Of a stretch of DNA of 64,000 nt, positions 1-11,882 are shown piece after piece; the stretch's first letter is position 1; every line of letters starts with the position of its first letter. The stretch comes from Trogon surrucura. Lineage: Eukaryota; Chordata; Aves; Trogoniformes; Trogonidae. The position numbers were made by a program, and so were the translations under genes. The notes under the pieces are model-generated. The model ran no database searches. It worked only from the letters and a program-made list of their open reading frames with translations, and was not told the DNA's origin. The stretch is taken from assembly GCA_020746105.1 (NCBI GenBank), contig CM036617.1:36795898-36859897 (forward strand), read 5' to 3'.

Positions 1-334
1 GTATTTATTGTGCTGCGGTTTGTTTTGACACACTGCATGAGCAGCTTCACACTGTAGTTATGAGTGTGTGATTTCTTACAAATGGTGGATATGTTTGTCA
101 GTCGCTTGTGCGCCCAGGTTTCTTTATTTGTAATAGGCATATAATAGTACTTGAAGACAATACACATGCATGAGCAGGCACAGAAGTATAGAAAATATTT
201 CAGATGTGCATTTTCCTTTCTTTCACTGCCTATGTTCTTCTCTAGCCTGAAGGCACTTGGAAGCATATCACTAGGTCTAACGAAAAATGTTCGATGCAGC
301 TGAAAGTACTCAAATTCTTGTTCGGTTAACATTC
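1..334. other. Unassigned AT-rich sequence
   Basis: I see no gene, RNA or repeat that I can name here. The CR1 copy that follows may reach a little further upstream than I can trace, because its first recognisable codons appear near 335. Confidence 0.5.
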
Positions 335-652
335 AGCTCAATTTCATGGATTTCCAAAAGGCAAGTCCTGCTTGACTGACCTGATCTCTTTCTGTGACAA
401 GGTGAAAAGCTTAGTGGATGAAGAAAAGGCTGTGGATGTTGTCTACTTGGACTTTAGCAGTCTTTAAAACCATTTCCCAAGCATTCTCGTAGAGAAACTG
501 GCTGTTCATGACTTGGGCAGGTGTACCCTTCACTAGGTAAAAACCTGGCTGGATGGCCCTTATGTAGTAGTGAATGAAGTTAAATCCAGGTGGTGGACAG
601 TCACAAGTGGTAGTCCCCATTATTGGGTGCAGCTGTATTTAATATCTTTTCT

Positions 653-1053
653 TGTAGAGGAATTCTTTGTGGAGCAGAGGCGCGGTATTATTCTAAAGAT
701 GTGGACAACCCAGCTTAGGTCTAAACAAAGGCTCTGTCCTTGAAGCTGCCTTGGAACACGGGGAGGAGGAGGTTTTATCTGTTTTGTGAGAGCTTTGCGA
801 GGAGCTTGGCTGGAGGTGCTGGCCGCGGGGGGAGAAGGGGGGGCGAGAGCCGCCTGCATAGTGGAATGGCACTGCCCAATAAAACGCTGGCGCGTGTAAA
901 CCTGTAACTGACCAACTCTGTTAAGGGGCAGGCGCGGGGACACTGCTGAACTGTATATATTGAGCTGTCCGGAACAATAAAGGGAGGACGATCTGTAGCC
1001 ATATTGGTGTGATGATTGTTATCTTGGCCGGCTCTCCGAAGGGACCCTCTTCA
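653..1053 (+). mobile_element. Solo LTR, ERVK-like, inside CR1
   Basis: A 401-bp LTR beginning TGTAGAGG and ending CCTCTTCA, so its ends form an imperfect inverted repeat. It is flanked by a perfect 6-bp target-site duplication TTTTCT (647-652 and 1054-1059), the length typical of betaretrovirus-like ERVK and alpharetroviral elements. A TATA-like run (954-961) and an AATAAA signal (976-981) set the plus orientation. It is markedly GC- and CpG-rich compared with its surroundings, which suggests a fairly recent insertion. No internal retroviral sequence remains, so it is a solo LTR left by LTR-LTR recombination. The family is inferred from duplication length and ends, not from a database match. 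Confidence 0.8.
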
Positions 1054-1694
1054 TTTTCTAATGATCTGAACAAAGAGGTCAAGGGCACCCTCAGTAAGTT
1101 TGCAGACAACACTAAGCTGAGTGGAAGTGTTGACCATTTGGATGGTAAGAAGGTTCTGCAGAGGGATCTGGAGAAGCTGGATTAATGGGTTGAGGCCAGT
1201 CGCATGAGGTTGAACAAGGCCAAGTGTCAGGTTCTGCCCTTGGGTAACAACAGCCCCATACAATGCTACAGGCTTGGTGAGGAGTCGCTGCAAAGCTGCT
1301 CCGCAGAAAAGGATCTGTGGGTGCTGGTGGACAACTGGCTGAACATGAGCCAGCAGTGTGCCCAGATGCCAAGAAGGCCAACAGCATCCTGGCCTGTATC
1401 AGGAATAGTGTGGCCAGCAGGACTAGGGAAGTGATTGTCTCCCTGGACTCAGCACTGGTGAGGCTGCATCTCGACCCATGTGTTCAGTTTTGGGCCCCTC
1501 ACTACAAGAAAGACACCGAGACTCTGGAATGTGCCCAGAGAAGGGCAACAAAGCTGGTAGATGATCTTGAGAAGTCTCATGAGAAATGGCTGAGGGAACT
1601 ATGGTGTTCTAGAGTGGAGAAAAGGAGACTAAGAGGAGAACTTATTGCTCTCTACAACTACCTGAAAGGAAGTTGTAGCGAAGGTGAGACTTGT

Positions 1695-2816
1695 AGAATC
1701 ATAGAATCATAGAATGTTAGGGGTTGGAAAGGACCTCTTGTGATCATCTAGTCCAACCTCCCCGCAAAGCAGGATCACCTAGGAACTCATCCAGGAAGGG
1801 TTTGAAAGTCTCCAGAGAAGTAGACTCCACAAGCTCTCTGGACAGCTTGTTCCAGTGCTCTGTCATCCTCACAGCAAAGAAGATTCTCTTCACATTGAGG
1901 TGGAACTTCCTATGTTCTAACTTAAACCCATTATTCCTTGTCCTATTACTGGACACCACCAAAAAGAGACTGACACCTTCCTCTTGACTCCCACTCCTCA
2001 GATATTTGTATATCTCAGACTTCTCTTTTCAAGATTAAACAGACCCAGTTCTCTCAGTCTCTCTTCATAGGAGAGATGATCAAGTCCCTTAATCATCTTT
2101 GTAGCTCTTTGTTGGACTTTGTCTAGTATATCCCTGTCTCTCTTGAACTGGGGAGCCCAAAACTGGACATAGTATTCCAGGTGTGGTCTAACCAGGGAAG
2201 AATGAAGGAGGAGAAGGACTTCCCCAGACACACTTTTCTTAATGCACTCCAGGATCCCATTGGCCCTTCTGGCCACAAGGAAACATTACTGTCCCATGGA
2301 CAACTTCCTGTCCACTAGGACTCCAAGGGATCCTTTCCAGCAGGACGTCCTCTAATCCATACTGATGCCTGGTGTTATTCTCCCCCACACTTGTCCTTAT
2401 TGAACTTCATCAGGTTCCCCTTTGCCCAGCTCTCCATCCTGTCCAGATCCCATTGGATGGCAGCACAGCCTTCCTCTGCGTCAGCCACCCCTCCCAGTTT
2501 CGTATCATCAGCAAACTTGCTGAGGATATACTCTATCCTTTCATCCAGGTCGTTGATGAAGACATTGAACAAAACTGGACCCAGTACTGATCCCTGGGGA
2601 ACACCACTGGCCACAGGCCTTCAACTCGACTCTGTGTCACTGATCCAATTCCCCAAACTTTGTCGTTGAACCAGTTAGCAATCCACCTCACAATCAATTT
2701 TCTATCCCACATTTCTTGAGTACCTACGAGGATGTTATGGGGGACAGTATCAAAAGCCTTACTGAAGTCAAGGTATGTTACATCCACCACTTTCCCTTCA
2801 TCTATCCATGTGGTCA
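1695..2816 (-). mobile_element. CR1 LINE, 5'-truncated, nested in the older CR1
   Basis: Read on the minus strand this CR1 runs from mid reverse transcriptase to its 3' end. Visible blocks in order are VDVTYLDFSKAFDTVPHN (near 2790), [14 protein letters not shown] with FADDTKLGG (2614-2500), VQFWAPQFKRDRD and [18 protein letters not shown] (2200-2010), then the 3' UTR. It ends with two copies of the octamer seen as ATAGAATC on the plus strand (1695-1712). The frame changes several times, so it is dead. The CR1 sequence on either side joins cleanly when this element is removed, which shows it inserted into an existing plus-strand copy. Confidence 0.9.
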
Positions 2817-3106
2817 GTCTCTTCTCTCAAGTAACAAACAATAGGATAAAACACAATACTCTCAAGTTTTTCCAGGGTAGGTTTAGACTTGACATGAGGA
2901 AAAATTTCTTTGCAGAAAGTGTTTTTAACTATTGGAACAGGATGCTTAGGGAAGTGATTGAGTAAACATCCCTGCAGGTATTTGAAAGACATGTAGATGT
3001 GGTACTTAGGAACATGGCTTCGTGGTGTACCTGGCATCAGTAGGTTAACAGTTGGACTTGATCTTGAAAGTCTTTTCCAGTATAAACAATTCCATAACTC
3101 ATAAAC

Positions 3107-6100
3107 TGTTGGTCATTTATGAACCAGATGCACCTAAGTATTTAGGCTCCTAAAGTCAGTGAAATACCTATTTCCCCCTGACTCATGTAAAATCCTGGTA
3201 CCTAAAGCACAACTTATATGAAATTTAGGCATGTATATTCAGGAAAGTCTGTCAGAATTATACAAATACCTGAAAAAAATTCCCAAACTGTCATAGGTTC
3301 TGGCAACATTTTCTATATTAGTGATCTGTTGCACATACTCCTTTTTAACATTACCTCCAGTGAGCAGTCCCATCAGCTATCTGTTCATTTAAGTGTTGTG
3401 AGGCTCAGTGTTGCAACATCTGAAGTGGAGCTTCCAGTGACTGCTGACTCGAGATTTTAAATTCAAGGATCTTAAGAGCTGACATACTTGAATGTTAGGA
3501 TGTCAGCTAGGTACATTGAAAAGAAGGAAAATGCTACACCATTCTTAGGCTTAATACCTCTCTTAAAACATTATGTAAGAACTCCAGCGAAGATGTGATT
3601 TAAAAATTGAGTTCCGTTATTAGGTGTTGGCATCAACAATTTTACTTACAGTTATGGTAACAATACCTGACTCTCAGGTAATATCTTCGAGCACTCATTG
3701 AACCTGTAAATTTCACATTTTTAACTGACGCAAAGCTGTAGAGCATTGAAGATGAATGGATATCTCACTTGTTGAGGTTGACTCTTTAAGAATGCAGAAT
3801 TTTTGACTCAAAGGAGAATAAATAAATGACATTTTTTTCTCTGTTTTTAGTGTATAGCTACCTGCCTAGAGGATGCTAAGCAAAAAAAAAAGGCTCAACT
3901 TTTGCTCCTGGAACTTTTTATATATTTTATATGGGACAAATGCTGATTTTCAATCTTTCAATTAAAAAGTTGTGATGTTTGGGCTTTTTTTTTTATTAGA
4001 GAAAAGCTTAGGTTTTTCATCTTATCTTTCCTAATTACACACAACCAATACCTTGCCGATAGTGCTGAAGAAGACGGACAAGAAAGGCAGATATTCCTTT
4101 GTGCTTGGTAACTTATGGGAATATTACAGAGCATGTCCTGAATCTTGATACCTCCATCTTCCACATCACTGGGAAACCCTGATGGCATCTGAGCTCTGTA
4201 CCAAGATTATTTGATTTTGAAATCAAGGTACAAGAAGCTGATATATATGCAGTTCTCTCTTCAGTATGAAGTCAGACTGCAATGAAAAAAGTATCCCTGG
4301 ATGCAACATGCCTGGGTTCTTCATTAGAAATGTAAAATATATGTATGTTTGCCATTCATCAGTTATGGAGTTGTGGGACTTCAAGATCCCCAGCTTGATG
4401 TCTACCGTATGTTTAGGACAACAAGCAGAAGATATGAGGGTGGTGGAATTTTCTTGGGCTATAACGGCTCCACTGACCATTCAAAAGTGTCAATTGACTG
4501 TGAAGTTTGAGGTATTTTGACCATCTTTGTCTTGGCCATCTCCTGTTGCTCCTGCTAAAGTCCTGTGTTTCATGACTGAATACATTCCATACTATAACAC
4601 AAGGAAGGAACTATTGTTTTATGCCACTGCTGATCAGTATTCTTATCAAGTTCATATAACGAACATGTAATTATCATTATTAAATTTCAACTGTGGTTCT
4701 GTGTCTAAACCAAAAAAAAGATCAGAGAAGAACCTGTATTCTGTACTGATCTATGTCATGGTACATTTTAGCTTATTTTTAACCAAAATGAGATTTCAAA
4801 GGATGCGTCTTTAATTTTAGGTTTAATTCTAAGTTTATAAACAAACAAAAAAAAAACAAAAAAAACCACCCAAAAGAGAAAATTGGATCTCTTTATTAGG
4901 GGATAAAACAACATAGAATTTAAGAGTGAAAATATATGTGTAGATCTTCATAATTCCATTCATCTATGGAAAAAATATACTGTGTCATGGTGTCTTTAGG
5001 ACAATACTTAGATTCTAAGACTTTACTATAGAAAAATTCAGAGATTGAGGTGTTTTCAACAACTTATTATATTTATAAAATCCATATGAAAAGTGCAAAC
5101 AGTCAGGGAAATCATTTGGGATGCCTGGGGGTGTAGGGAAATTTAATTAAGAACTCCATCTTAACTGTTGATTTAAGATTTGATAGAATAATCTTATCTT
5201 CTGAAATATATTGTTTGCTCTTGGGACCAACTTGTCAACTTCGTGTCAATTTCTAAATGTATTAAATCTAAATACTAATGTGGCTGAGAGTTTTACCTCA
5301 GTAATGATGGAAAATACTGAAAAGGCTAAGAATTGGCACCTACTAGCAGGCCAGACCTGCACTAAGAGGTCAAGAAGATGTAGTGTCCTGTGGGAAGCTG
5401 AGCTAGAGAGATACACCTCGTTCCTTTCTTATCGCTTACTCTGGGAACATTAAATGCTCTCCTTGTGTGCTCTAATGAAATACATAGCCCAATAATATAG
5501 TATTACTTTCTCTTTACTAAGCAGTAGGCTCACATACCCTTCCATACCTGTTTACACAAAGCAAATATAGAAATACCAGATCCTTGGTAAATGCTCACAG
5601 TTTTCAAGTAATGCTTTCAAGAAAAATAGGCATTAGAAGAGAAGCTTTTTAGAAAATAGAACATTTAAATTAAATGGGAGTTAATTTTTCTTGCAAATTA
5701 TTTAGTGTCTAGGAGGTGCTCAGATATTTTAATAATGAACTTTATTTAAAACACTGTATATATAAATAAACAGACTCTGAAAGTACTTACAGAAACTGGA
5801 CAATTAGACAACCCAATAGCTGAAGATTATTGTAGATAAGAGGAAGCCGTAGTGCATTCGAATGAACAGTGCAAACTAGCCATACACATTGATGGATTGG
5901 TAATCAGCTGAAGCTGTTGAGGGAACAGATTTGGGTGTCGATGGAGTAGTTAAATGAAAACTTCCAGTCACTGCTCTATAACCACCAGAAATATCTGAAA
6001 GACACACAGTTGTTTGAAAAGTAAGATATAGAATAGAACAGTACTGATGACACATATTTCAAAAAGTCAGTATTCAGTGCTGAAGTGTTCATATTGATGT

Positions 6101-8280
6101 GAGAAGATATAGCAGAAGAAAAACAGCCAAAAGAAGGGAAATAAGAATTCTTACAGGTTTAGAAAACTTCTATTGGAAGAGAAATAAAAATGATCAAACC
6201 AATTTAGTTTATAGAAGACATGAATAAAAAGTGGCAGGCTAGAGATGCATATAATAATAATAATAGTACAGAGTACAGTAATGCATCTCATATTTGGTCA
6301 TATGGGTGTCTCCCTTTCACATAACTTAAGAATAAGGAAACATCTAATAAAATAACACTAGTGGAATAATTTTTGCTGCAGCTCTTTATATATTGTTAAT
6401 GCATGCTACACACTTCATTTCACACGTGTTACTTGTAGGTTTTGATATTGTTCCTAACATGGTATTTTTGATTTAAGTGAAAATCTGTCTTAATGTAAAT
6501 TAAATTCTTTATGACCAGTAAGCATCAGCAATAAAAGTTTAGAGTTTGCATTTTGCAAATAACAAGTATTCAAAGCTTTTTTTTGTGAAGGAAAACAAAA
6601 GTTAATGTCATCATAATCCTAAATAGAGGAAGCGGTGGTGAAGAAAACTGCAAAGCAAATATGAAATTTAATAATGGCCCTCTGACAGCTTGCTCTCAGA
6701 TTGTTAGGAATTCATTAAACAATGGTTGAGCAGAACAGACAATTAAATTATTCTCTTATGAAATATCTATTCATATTATGAATATTGCATACGACAGTAC
6801 GCATTTCTGAAGGGAAGCAGTCAACAAATTTCATTTCAGAGAATCAGCAAGAGGCTTGATTTGAGCCTCCAGATACACCCTTCTTTGTTTCCCAGACAAA
6901 ATAATAATAATAATAACAATAATTGGGATGCTGATGTATAAAGAGAGTTAACATACAGAATCTTAAGAGCGTAATGTAACCTTTCGATAACTGCAGACAG
7001 AAGATTATGCCAGTCACTTTACAGATATTTCAGATACACATTTTCTGTATACTTGTGAAAAACGTACAGGAGGGGCTGGTAAAATGTTCATAGCAACATT
7101 TTAAAAAGTCGATGAGATTAGAACAAAGCCAAAACAAAGACAAGCACAGGTAGAATTTACAGTGTTGTGTATTATGATGTGGAATGAACACCAAATATTT
7201 ATCTCATACTAGCATTAAATCCTATCGTCCTGTTCGGTTAATTTTAAACTTGAGATATGACTGATGAGTCTCAGTCAAAAAAAGAATCTGAGAAAATAAA
7301 TTTTTTTCTTTACCCGGCACCTAAATATGAAGAACAGGTATTTGTTAGAAATCAACTAAGTCACTGAAAGTTGCTGGTAAATATTAAACATCACAGCTAA
7401 AATAGGTTTTAGTGAAATTTTAAATTCCTTTAAGATCAGAAACTGAAATATAAGACAATTTTTGTAGTGTTTAAAGCTGAAAATAAAATCTGTTACATCA
7501 GTCTGTGATGAAGATTTTGTAATCATTAGGTTAATGATCTACAACTAAGATCGAGATGACGCAAAGTAAAATAAATAACATAATAAGTAATACATTCAAA
7601 ACACCTCTGAGGTAATATGTTTCTAAATCATCTTTTTCAGAGGAACGGCCACGTGTAAAATATGAATAAGGTTGTGTAGATTTGTTCCTATTGTGTCCAG
7701 ATACGGAGAACTAATGAACACAGGGACCAAACTGTTATCTAACCTCTCAGGCTTGGCTTTTCAAGTTAAAATTTAAAACATAAATGGTGTGACCATTTGG
7801 CAACTTGATATGATACTACTTGTAAGATGTATCAATCTCTTAAGGGGCCAGAGACACTGGAACCAGCCTATGGACTATGTTAGTCCATGCCATCAGGTTT
7901 ATTTCAGATGAAGCAACAGAAATAATCAGGGCAATGACTCAAGGTCAGTGGTTAAATGTTTCCTACTCTGGTGCACACTTCATGAACCGTTTCAGGAGCT
8001 TCCCTTAATGCCTCCTTCTGCTCCTCCACCACTCTTCTAAGTTCTTATCACTGCCAACATGCTGGATATTCAGTTGTGTGTAGCCACAGCAATAAGTCTT
8101 AGTATGTTCTCCCAGCAGCCCCTAGAGTATGATACCCTCATGAAATATAAAGGAGAGACAGATTCAATACAGATGTTGAGATCCAGAATAGGCTCAAAAC
8201 TTGCGAGGCTTTTCAGTTTCCTTATTAAATCCAATATTAGTTAGGCTGTCTTTTGTTTTGGTATGAATAGCATTATGCTA
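3107..8280. other. Unassigned AT-rich sequence with two (AAT)n microsatellites
   Basis: More than 5 kb without a recognisable gene or interspersed repeat. Short simple repeats are present: (AAT)5 at 6251-6265 and (AAT)n at 6901-6923. The stretch 3120-3170 has repeated TTTAGG and CCTAA words like those in old palindromic amniote repeats, but I cannot name a family. Open frames here are short with ordinary AT-rich composition. Confidence 0.5.
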
Positions 8281-8410
8281 TGGTTTTGGTTGAGATAGAG
8301 TTAATTTTCTTCCTAGTAGCTGGTACAGCGCTGTGTTTTGGATTTAGTGTGAAAATAATGTTGAAAACACACTGATGTTTTAGTTGTTGCTAAGTATTGC
8401 AATTTTCTCT
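8281..8410 (+). mobile_element. ERVL-type LTR fragment (5' part of an LTR)
   Basis: This stretch aligns by eye with the first part of the LTR at 13639-14140. Both carry a TTTTGGATTT or CTTTGGATTT block, then TGAAAA, a GTTGAAAACACA or GTTAATAACACA block and TTGCTGA or TTGCTAA. It also contains GATAGAGTTAATTTTCTTC, which I know from avian ERVL LTRs. Only about 130 bp is recognisable. No internal retroviral sequence adjoins it that I can identify, so it may be a truncated solo LTR. It is an old, broken fossil. Confidence 0.65.
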
Positions 8411-9889
8411 AACCTTGACAAATTTAATGTTTTCCCATTTATATCCATTTATAATGATTATTTTCCTAACTTGTCACTTGATCATGCCATGACCTTAATA
8501 TATCTTTGCTGGTGCCTCCCTGCTCTGCTGAGTTAAACTGCTTCCTCCCTCCACCCTTATTTCATTATTACTTTTTGCCTTTCTCTACTCTGTGTACTGC
8601 CTTTTACTGAATACCAGCTTCAATCTGTCTATTGGCACATCCTGTCCACTTCCGTTATGTGCTTATTCTATTTTCAGAAAAGCACCTTAGTGTGTCCTTT
8701 TGTCTTCAGAACTCAAGGGTACATCAGCATATGGCTAAAAGTGCACCAGTAGTACTGGAGAGCCTTTTGGATTTTCTAAACTGAGTGTTTTAAAAAGTCA
8801 AACTCTTCAAAAATGTTTTTAGATGGACCAACTTTGTTTTAAGCGGGATGATGATGTGTTTCTTCTGCCAATCGAGGTAAGTTGGCATCAGGTACAGAAA
8901 CAGGCATTCCAACTGAGCAAATGTTGTCTGTACTGGTGATACATTCTTGTTAAAGAAGAAAAAAACGAATCTCTACATTGGCAACCTGATTCAAGCAACC
9001 AAGAAATTCTCTCATCGCTGTAGCTGGACGTGGGCCAAGTAATGGAAATAAGGTATGCCTTTTGCTCTTGTACGTTTATTTTGCAGAGTAGCAGAGAGGC
9101 AGGAATATGATTCTGTGTTCTCTTCAGGCATGGATTTGCTGGGATTCAGGGAAGAGAGGGAGCAAGAAAGCACCTTTAGCCTGTAAATTCATACTGCTTG
9201 GTGTGAAGCACATGTTCACCCACTGGGTTTGACAGTTGTCAATATGTAGCCTACCTCTCTGGTTAGACTTGGAGGAAACTTTAATTCTTTTCAGTTACAG
9301 CATCTGGTCTTAAATCCCAGGTTATAGATTCTTTGTTTATCTATTAGGAGAGGAAGACAAATGAGAGAGAACTCCCTTCTTCAGTACAATGAATTCAGAG
9401 GCAAGGTACACAATTCATTCTTGACAGAAGTCAAAGGAAGAAACATCTTAAATCTTACAGCTCTTGGACAAAGAACGAGTGTTCACAATGAGCTCATGCA
9501 CTCAATTTGGACTCTTGTCATGGATTTTCAACAGAGGTCAAGGCGCTCTGGATAGCTAAGGAAACTGGTCTTACCAGTAAAGGAAAATTGAAAAATCTAA
9601 ATCTGCATACACTTCTGAAAGTACTGGAGAAGGTCCTTGAGAAGTAAATTGGGAAATAAAATCTCAAGGATTTTGGCAAAAAGGATTTTCTTGAAAACAA
9701 TTTAGTGAGACACATCATTATTAAAAAAAAATAAAGGTAGTTCCAATAATCAAATCCTGAGCAAAGTTCTTAGTGTCCTATCATCAAAATAGGAGGATGG
9801 AGTGAGGTTCTCATTTGCATAGTGACATTATTAGAAATAACTTGTACTCTACTGTAAAGTTTGAATAAAAGTATAGCCTTGAAGATTTG
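8411..9889. other. Unassigned sequence; possible upstream part of an old CR1
   Basis: Nothing is clearly recognisable. The end of this stretch (about 9780-9830) contains GGAGGATGGAGTGAGG and a TTGCATAG word that could be a decayed piece of CR1 reverse transcriptase leading into the old CR1 that follows. I could not confirm it. Confidence 0.4.
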
Positions 9890-10556
9890 TGAAGTAATCT
9901 TTTGCCATAATCAGGAAAGTTTCTGGTGAAGTACTATATTCAGTTTTGGGCTCTGCTTTGCAAAAAAAACCCCGACTTTTTCCTGGACTCTTTCAACATG
10001 AGTATTCAGATCTATAGAAATCAGCTCCTTTGTAAAGGACTGAGATATTTTAGGTTGTTTAGCTTAGAGATACAGAACCTTAAAGCTGTCAGAGGTAGGA
10101 TATAATAGAACATTAATTTCTGTCCAGTTAGAAGAGGACAAGATAGAAGGAAGGAAATGAACAGGTGAATACCCTTCAGATCTCACCATACTGGAACTAG
10201 GATGCTCAGCAAAAGTAATAGGAGACTAGTTAAAATCACAAAAGAAGAGATAGTTTCTGGGACTTTCTCATATACAAGATTTTGGTAGCAGACAGGATCA
10301 GCAAGTTCAAGAAGGGATTGAACAAATTTCTGGATAGCAGAGTCATAAAGGGATGCTAAAAGGACTAGGGAGGGGTATTCCCCCCTAGTATGCCTAATAT
10401 CAGATTTGTAGATATATGAAAAGTACAACAGGGATGGGCTGCAGAAAATAAGCAGGCTTACATACTGTCTTTAAATAACCTTTCTTACTGCTGTATCTGA
10501 GACAGAGTACTGACTAGATTTACTACTAGTCTGACCCAATAAAAATTTTCTTACAT
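9890..10556 (+). mobile_element. Very old CR1 LINE 3' fragment
   Basis: Heavily decayed CR1 in plus orientation. TTCAGTTTTGGGCTCTGC (about 9940-9960) corresponds to the VQFWAP block of CR1 reverse transcriptase. Around 10285-10350 the sequence reads ADRISKFKKGLNKFLDSRVIKG in pieces, the C-terminal block of older CR1 lineages. The end TAGTCTGACCCAATAAAAATTT (10525-10550) matches the GGTCTGACCCAGTATGGCA type of 3' end of ancient amniote CR1 rather than the ATTCTATG tail of the younger copies. Frames are broken throughout. It appears to be the oldest LINE in the window. Confidence 0.6.
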
Positions 10557-11882
10557 TTTTGAGATACATCTATATTTTATCCATAGGAGGACAAAAAGAA
10601 AATTAAACCTTTCTCCCACTCCCCCAGAAACATTTAATTTGTTAAAACAGCTATATTTTGAGGGAGTTTAATTTTGTTTGTTAGGGCACGTCAGACCAGG
10701 GAACTTCTACTCTTATACTTTCAATGTTATTTAAGGCTAGGCAAGGCTTGGAGGGCATTAATCTTCTGTGAGTCCCAGAGGGAAGAGAACACATTTTCCA
10801 GGCTACTGGTGGAATCCATCTATCTCTGCAGAGGAGATTTTTCATTGCCTACTCACTGAACAGCCTAACAAGGAATGGAGTAGGCTGCAAAGCTATCAAT
10901 GGATTCTGGAAGTGTGCCTTGCCCAGAAATCACATTTGAGCATCGTATGATTCTTTTGCACAAAAAAAAAAACCCAAAAAATCCTACACTAGAGCTTTTG
11001 ATCAAAAGCAAAGTGGTTTTAGACAAAGATATATAGGTCTGCAAACTGATCTCCCCCTCCTTTTCAGTGGCCATACTGGACTACCTGCCACAGCTGACAT
11101 ATGTAAGGAACTTTTCCAGCTACAGTAGCCACTGGAACAGAAAGTCTGTAGTGATTTGTTCAACATATTAATGCTAATAAAAATGCAGTACATTCAACTA
11201 ACGTAACAGAGCTGTGAAAGAAAAGGTCTGTAGTGCTGTTGCTCATGAAAAACACTACTGCCTTCCTACTTGAATATAGAGAGAGCATTTATTTAATCTG
11301 TTTCTGACAGCAGTTTCTGAAATTCCTCTTGCTATACTTAGCTTTATAGCATGTTGTTTTTTGCTAGACCTGTGCTCAGATTCTAGTAAAGCCAAAAGAC
11401 TTTAATTAATGTACATAATTCTTAGAGAGGGCAACTGCGAGCAAATGCCTACCCTGTGCTCCGATTCTGTCTTAATAGAAAGTAATCTGGCTTATTCCAG
11501 AGTGGAACTGGGTTATAAGCAAATATATGCAGCATGTATGCTTAAGGAATTTGCCAAACCAAACCTTGAACAGCATTGTCCATCTCTGCTTGCATTGTAT
11601 GACAATTAATTAAGTTACTTTCTTCTCTTCAAACTGTCCTCATACAAATGTATTTCAATAAAAATAAGTCATCTCTCTGGTAGATTTCTGCAGTTTTCCC
11701 TCCAACTAAGAAATAACTGTCAAGTGTTGTGTCTCAGTGTTGTTCAGCACTCCTGGGGCTAGGGTTGCACAAGCTAGAACAGAGCCTATGGAAGCAAAGC
11801 TACATACACCAAACAGATATTCACAGTCTGACAGATAATTTCTACTAAAGGCAAGGTGGTTGACCTCAGAGCCTATATGTTT
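10557..11882. other. Unassigned sequence
   Basis: About 1.3 kb with no identifiable gene or repeat. Short open frames exist around 10674-10950 and 11409-11609, but they show no domain or composition that would support a gene. It lies directly before the ERVL block and may hold further decayed ERVL sequence that I cannot recognise. Confidence 0.45.

Larger units (their letters stand above)
335..3106 (+). mobile_element. Old CR1 LINE, interrupted by two later insertions
   Basis: CR1 non-LTR retrotransposon in three collinear pieces: about 335-652, 1054-1694 and 2817-3106. Piece one encodes the reverse-transcriptase stretch HGFPKGK followed by VDVVYLDFS. Piece two continues with the start of the FADD region and the C-terminal RT block ([20 protein letters not shown]). 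Piece three gives FRLDMRKNFF, NYWNRM and the 3' UTR, ending near 3106 in a decayed ATTCTATG-type tail. Each piece resumes where the previous one stops, so this is one element. Internal stops and frameshifts are many and it is inactive. It starts inside the RT domain, so it is 5'-truncated as most CR1 copies are. It predates both elements nested in it. Confidence 0.85.
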
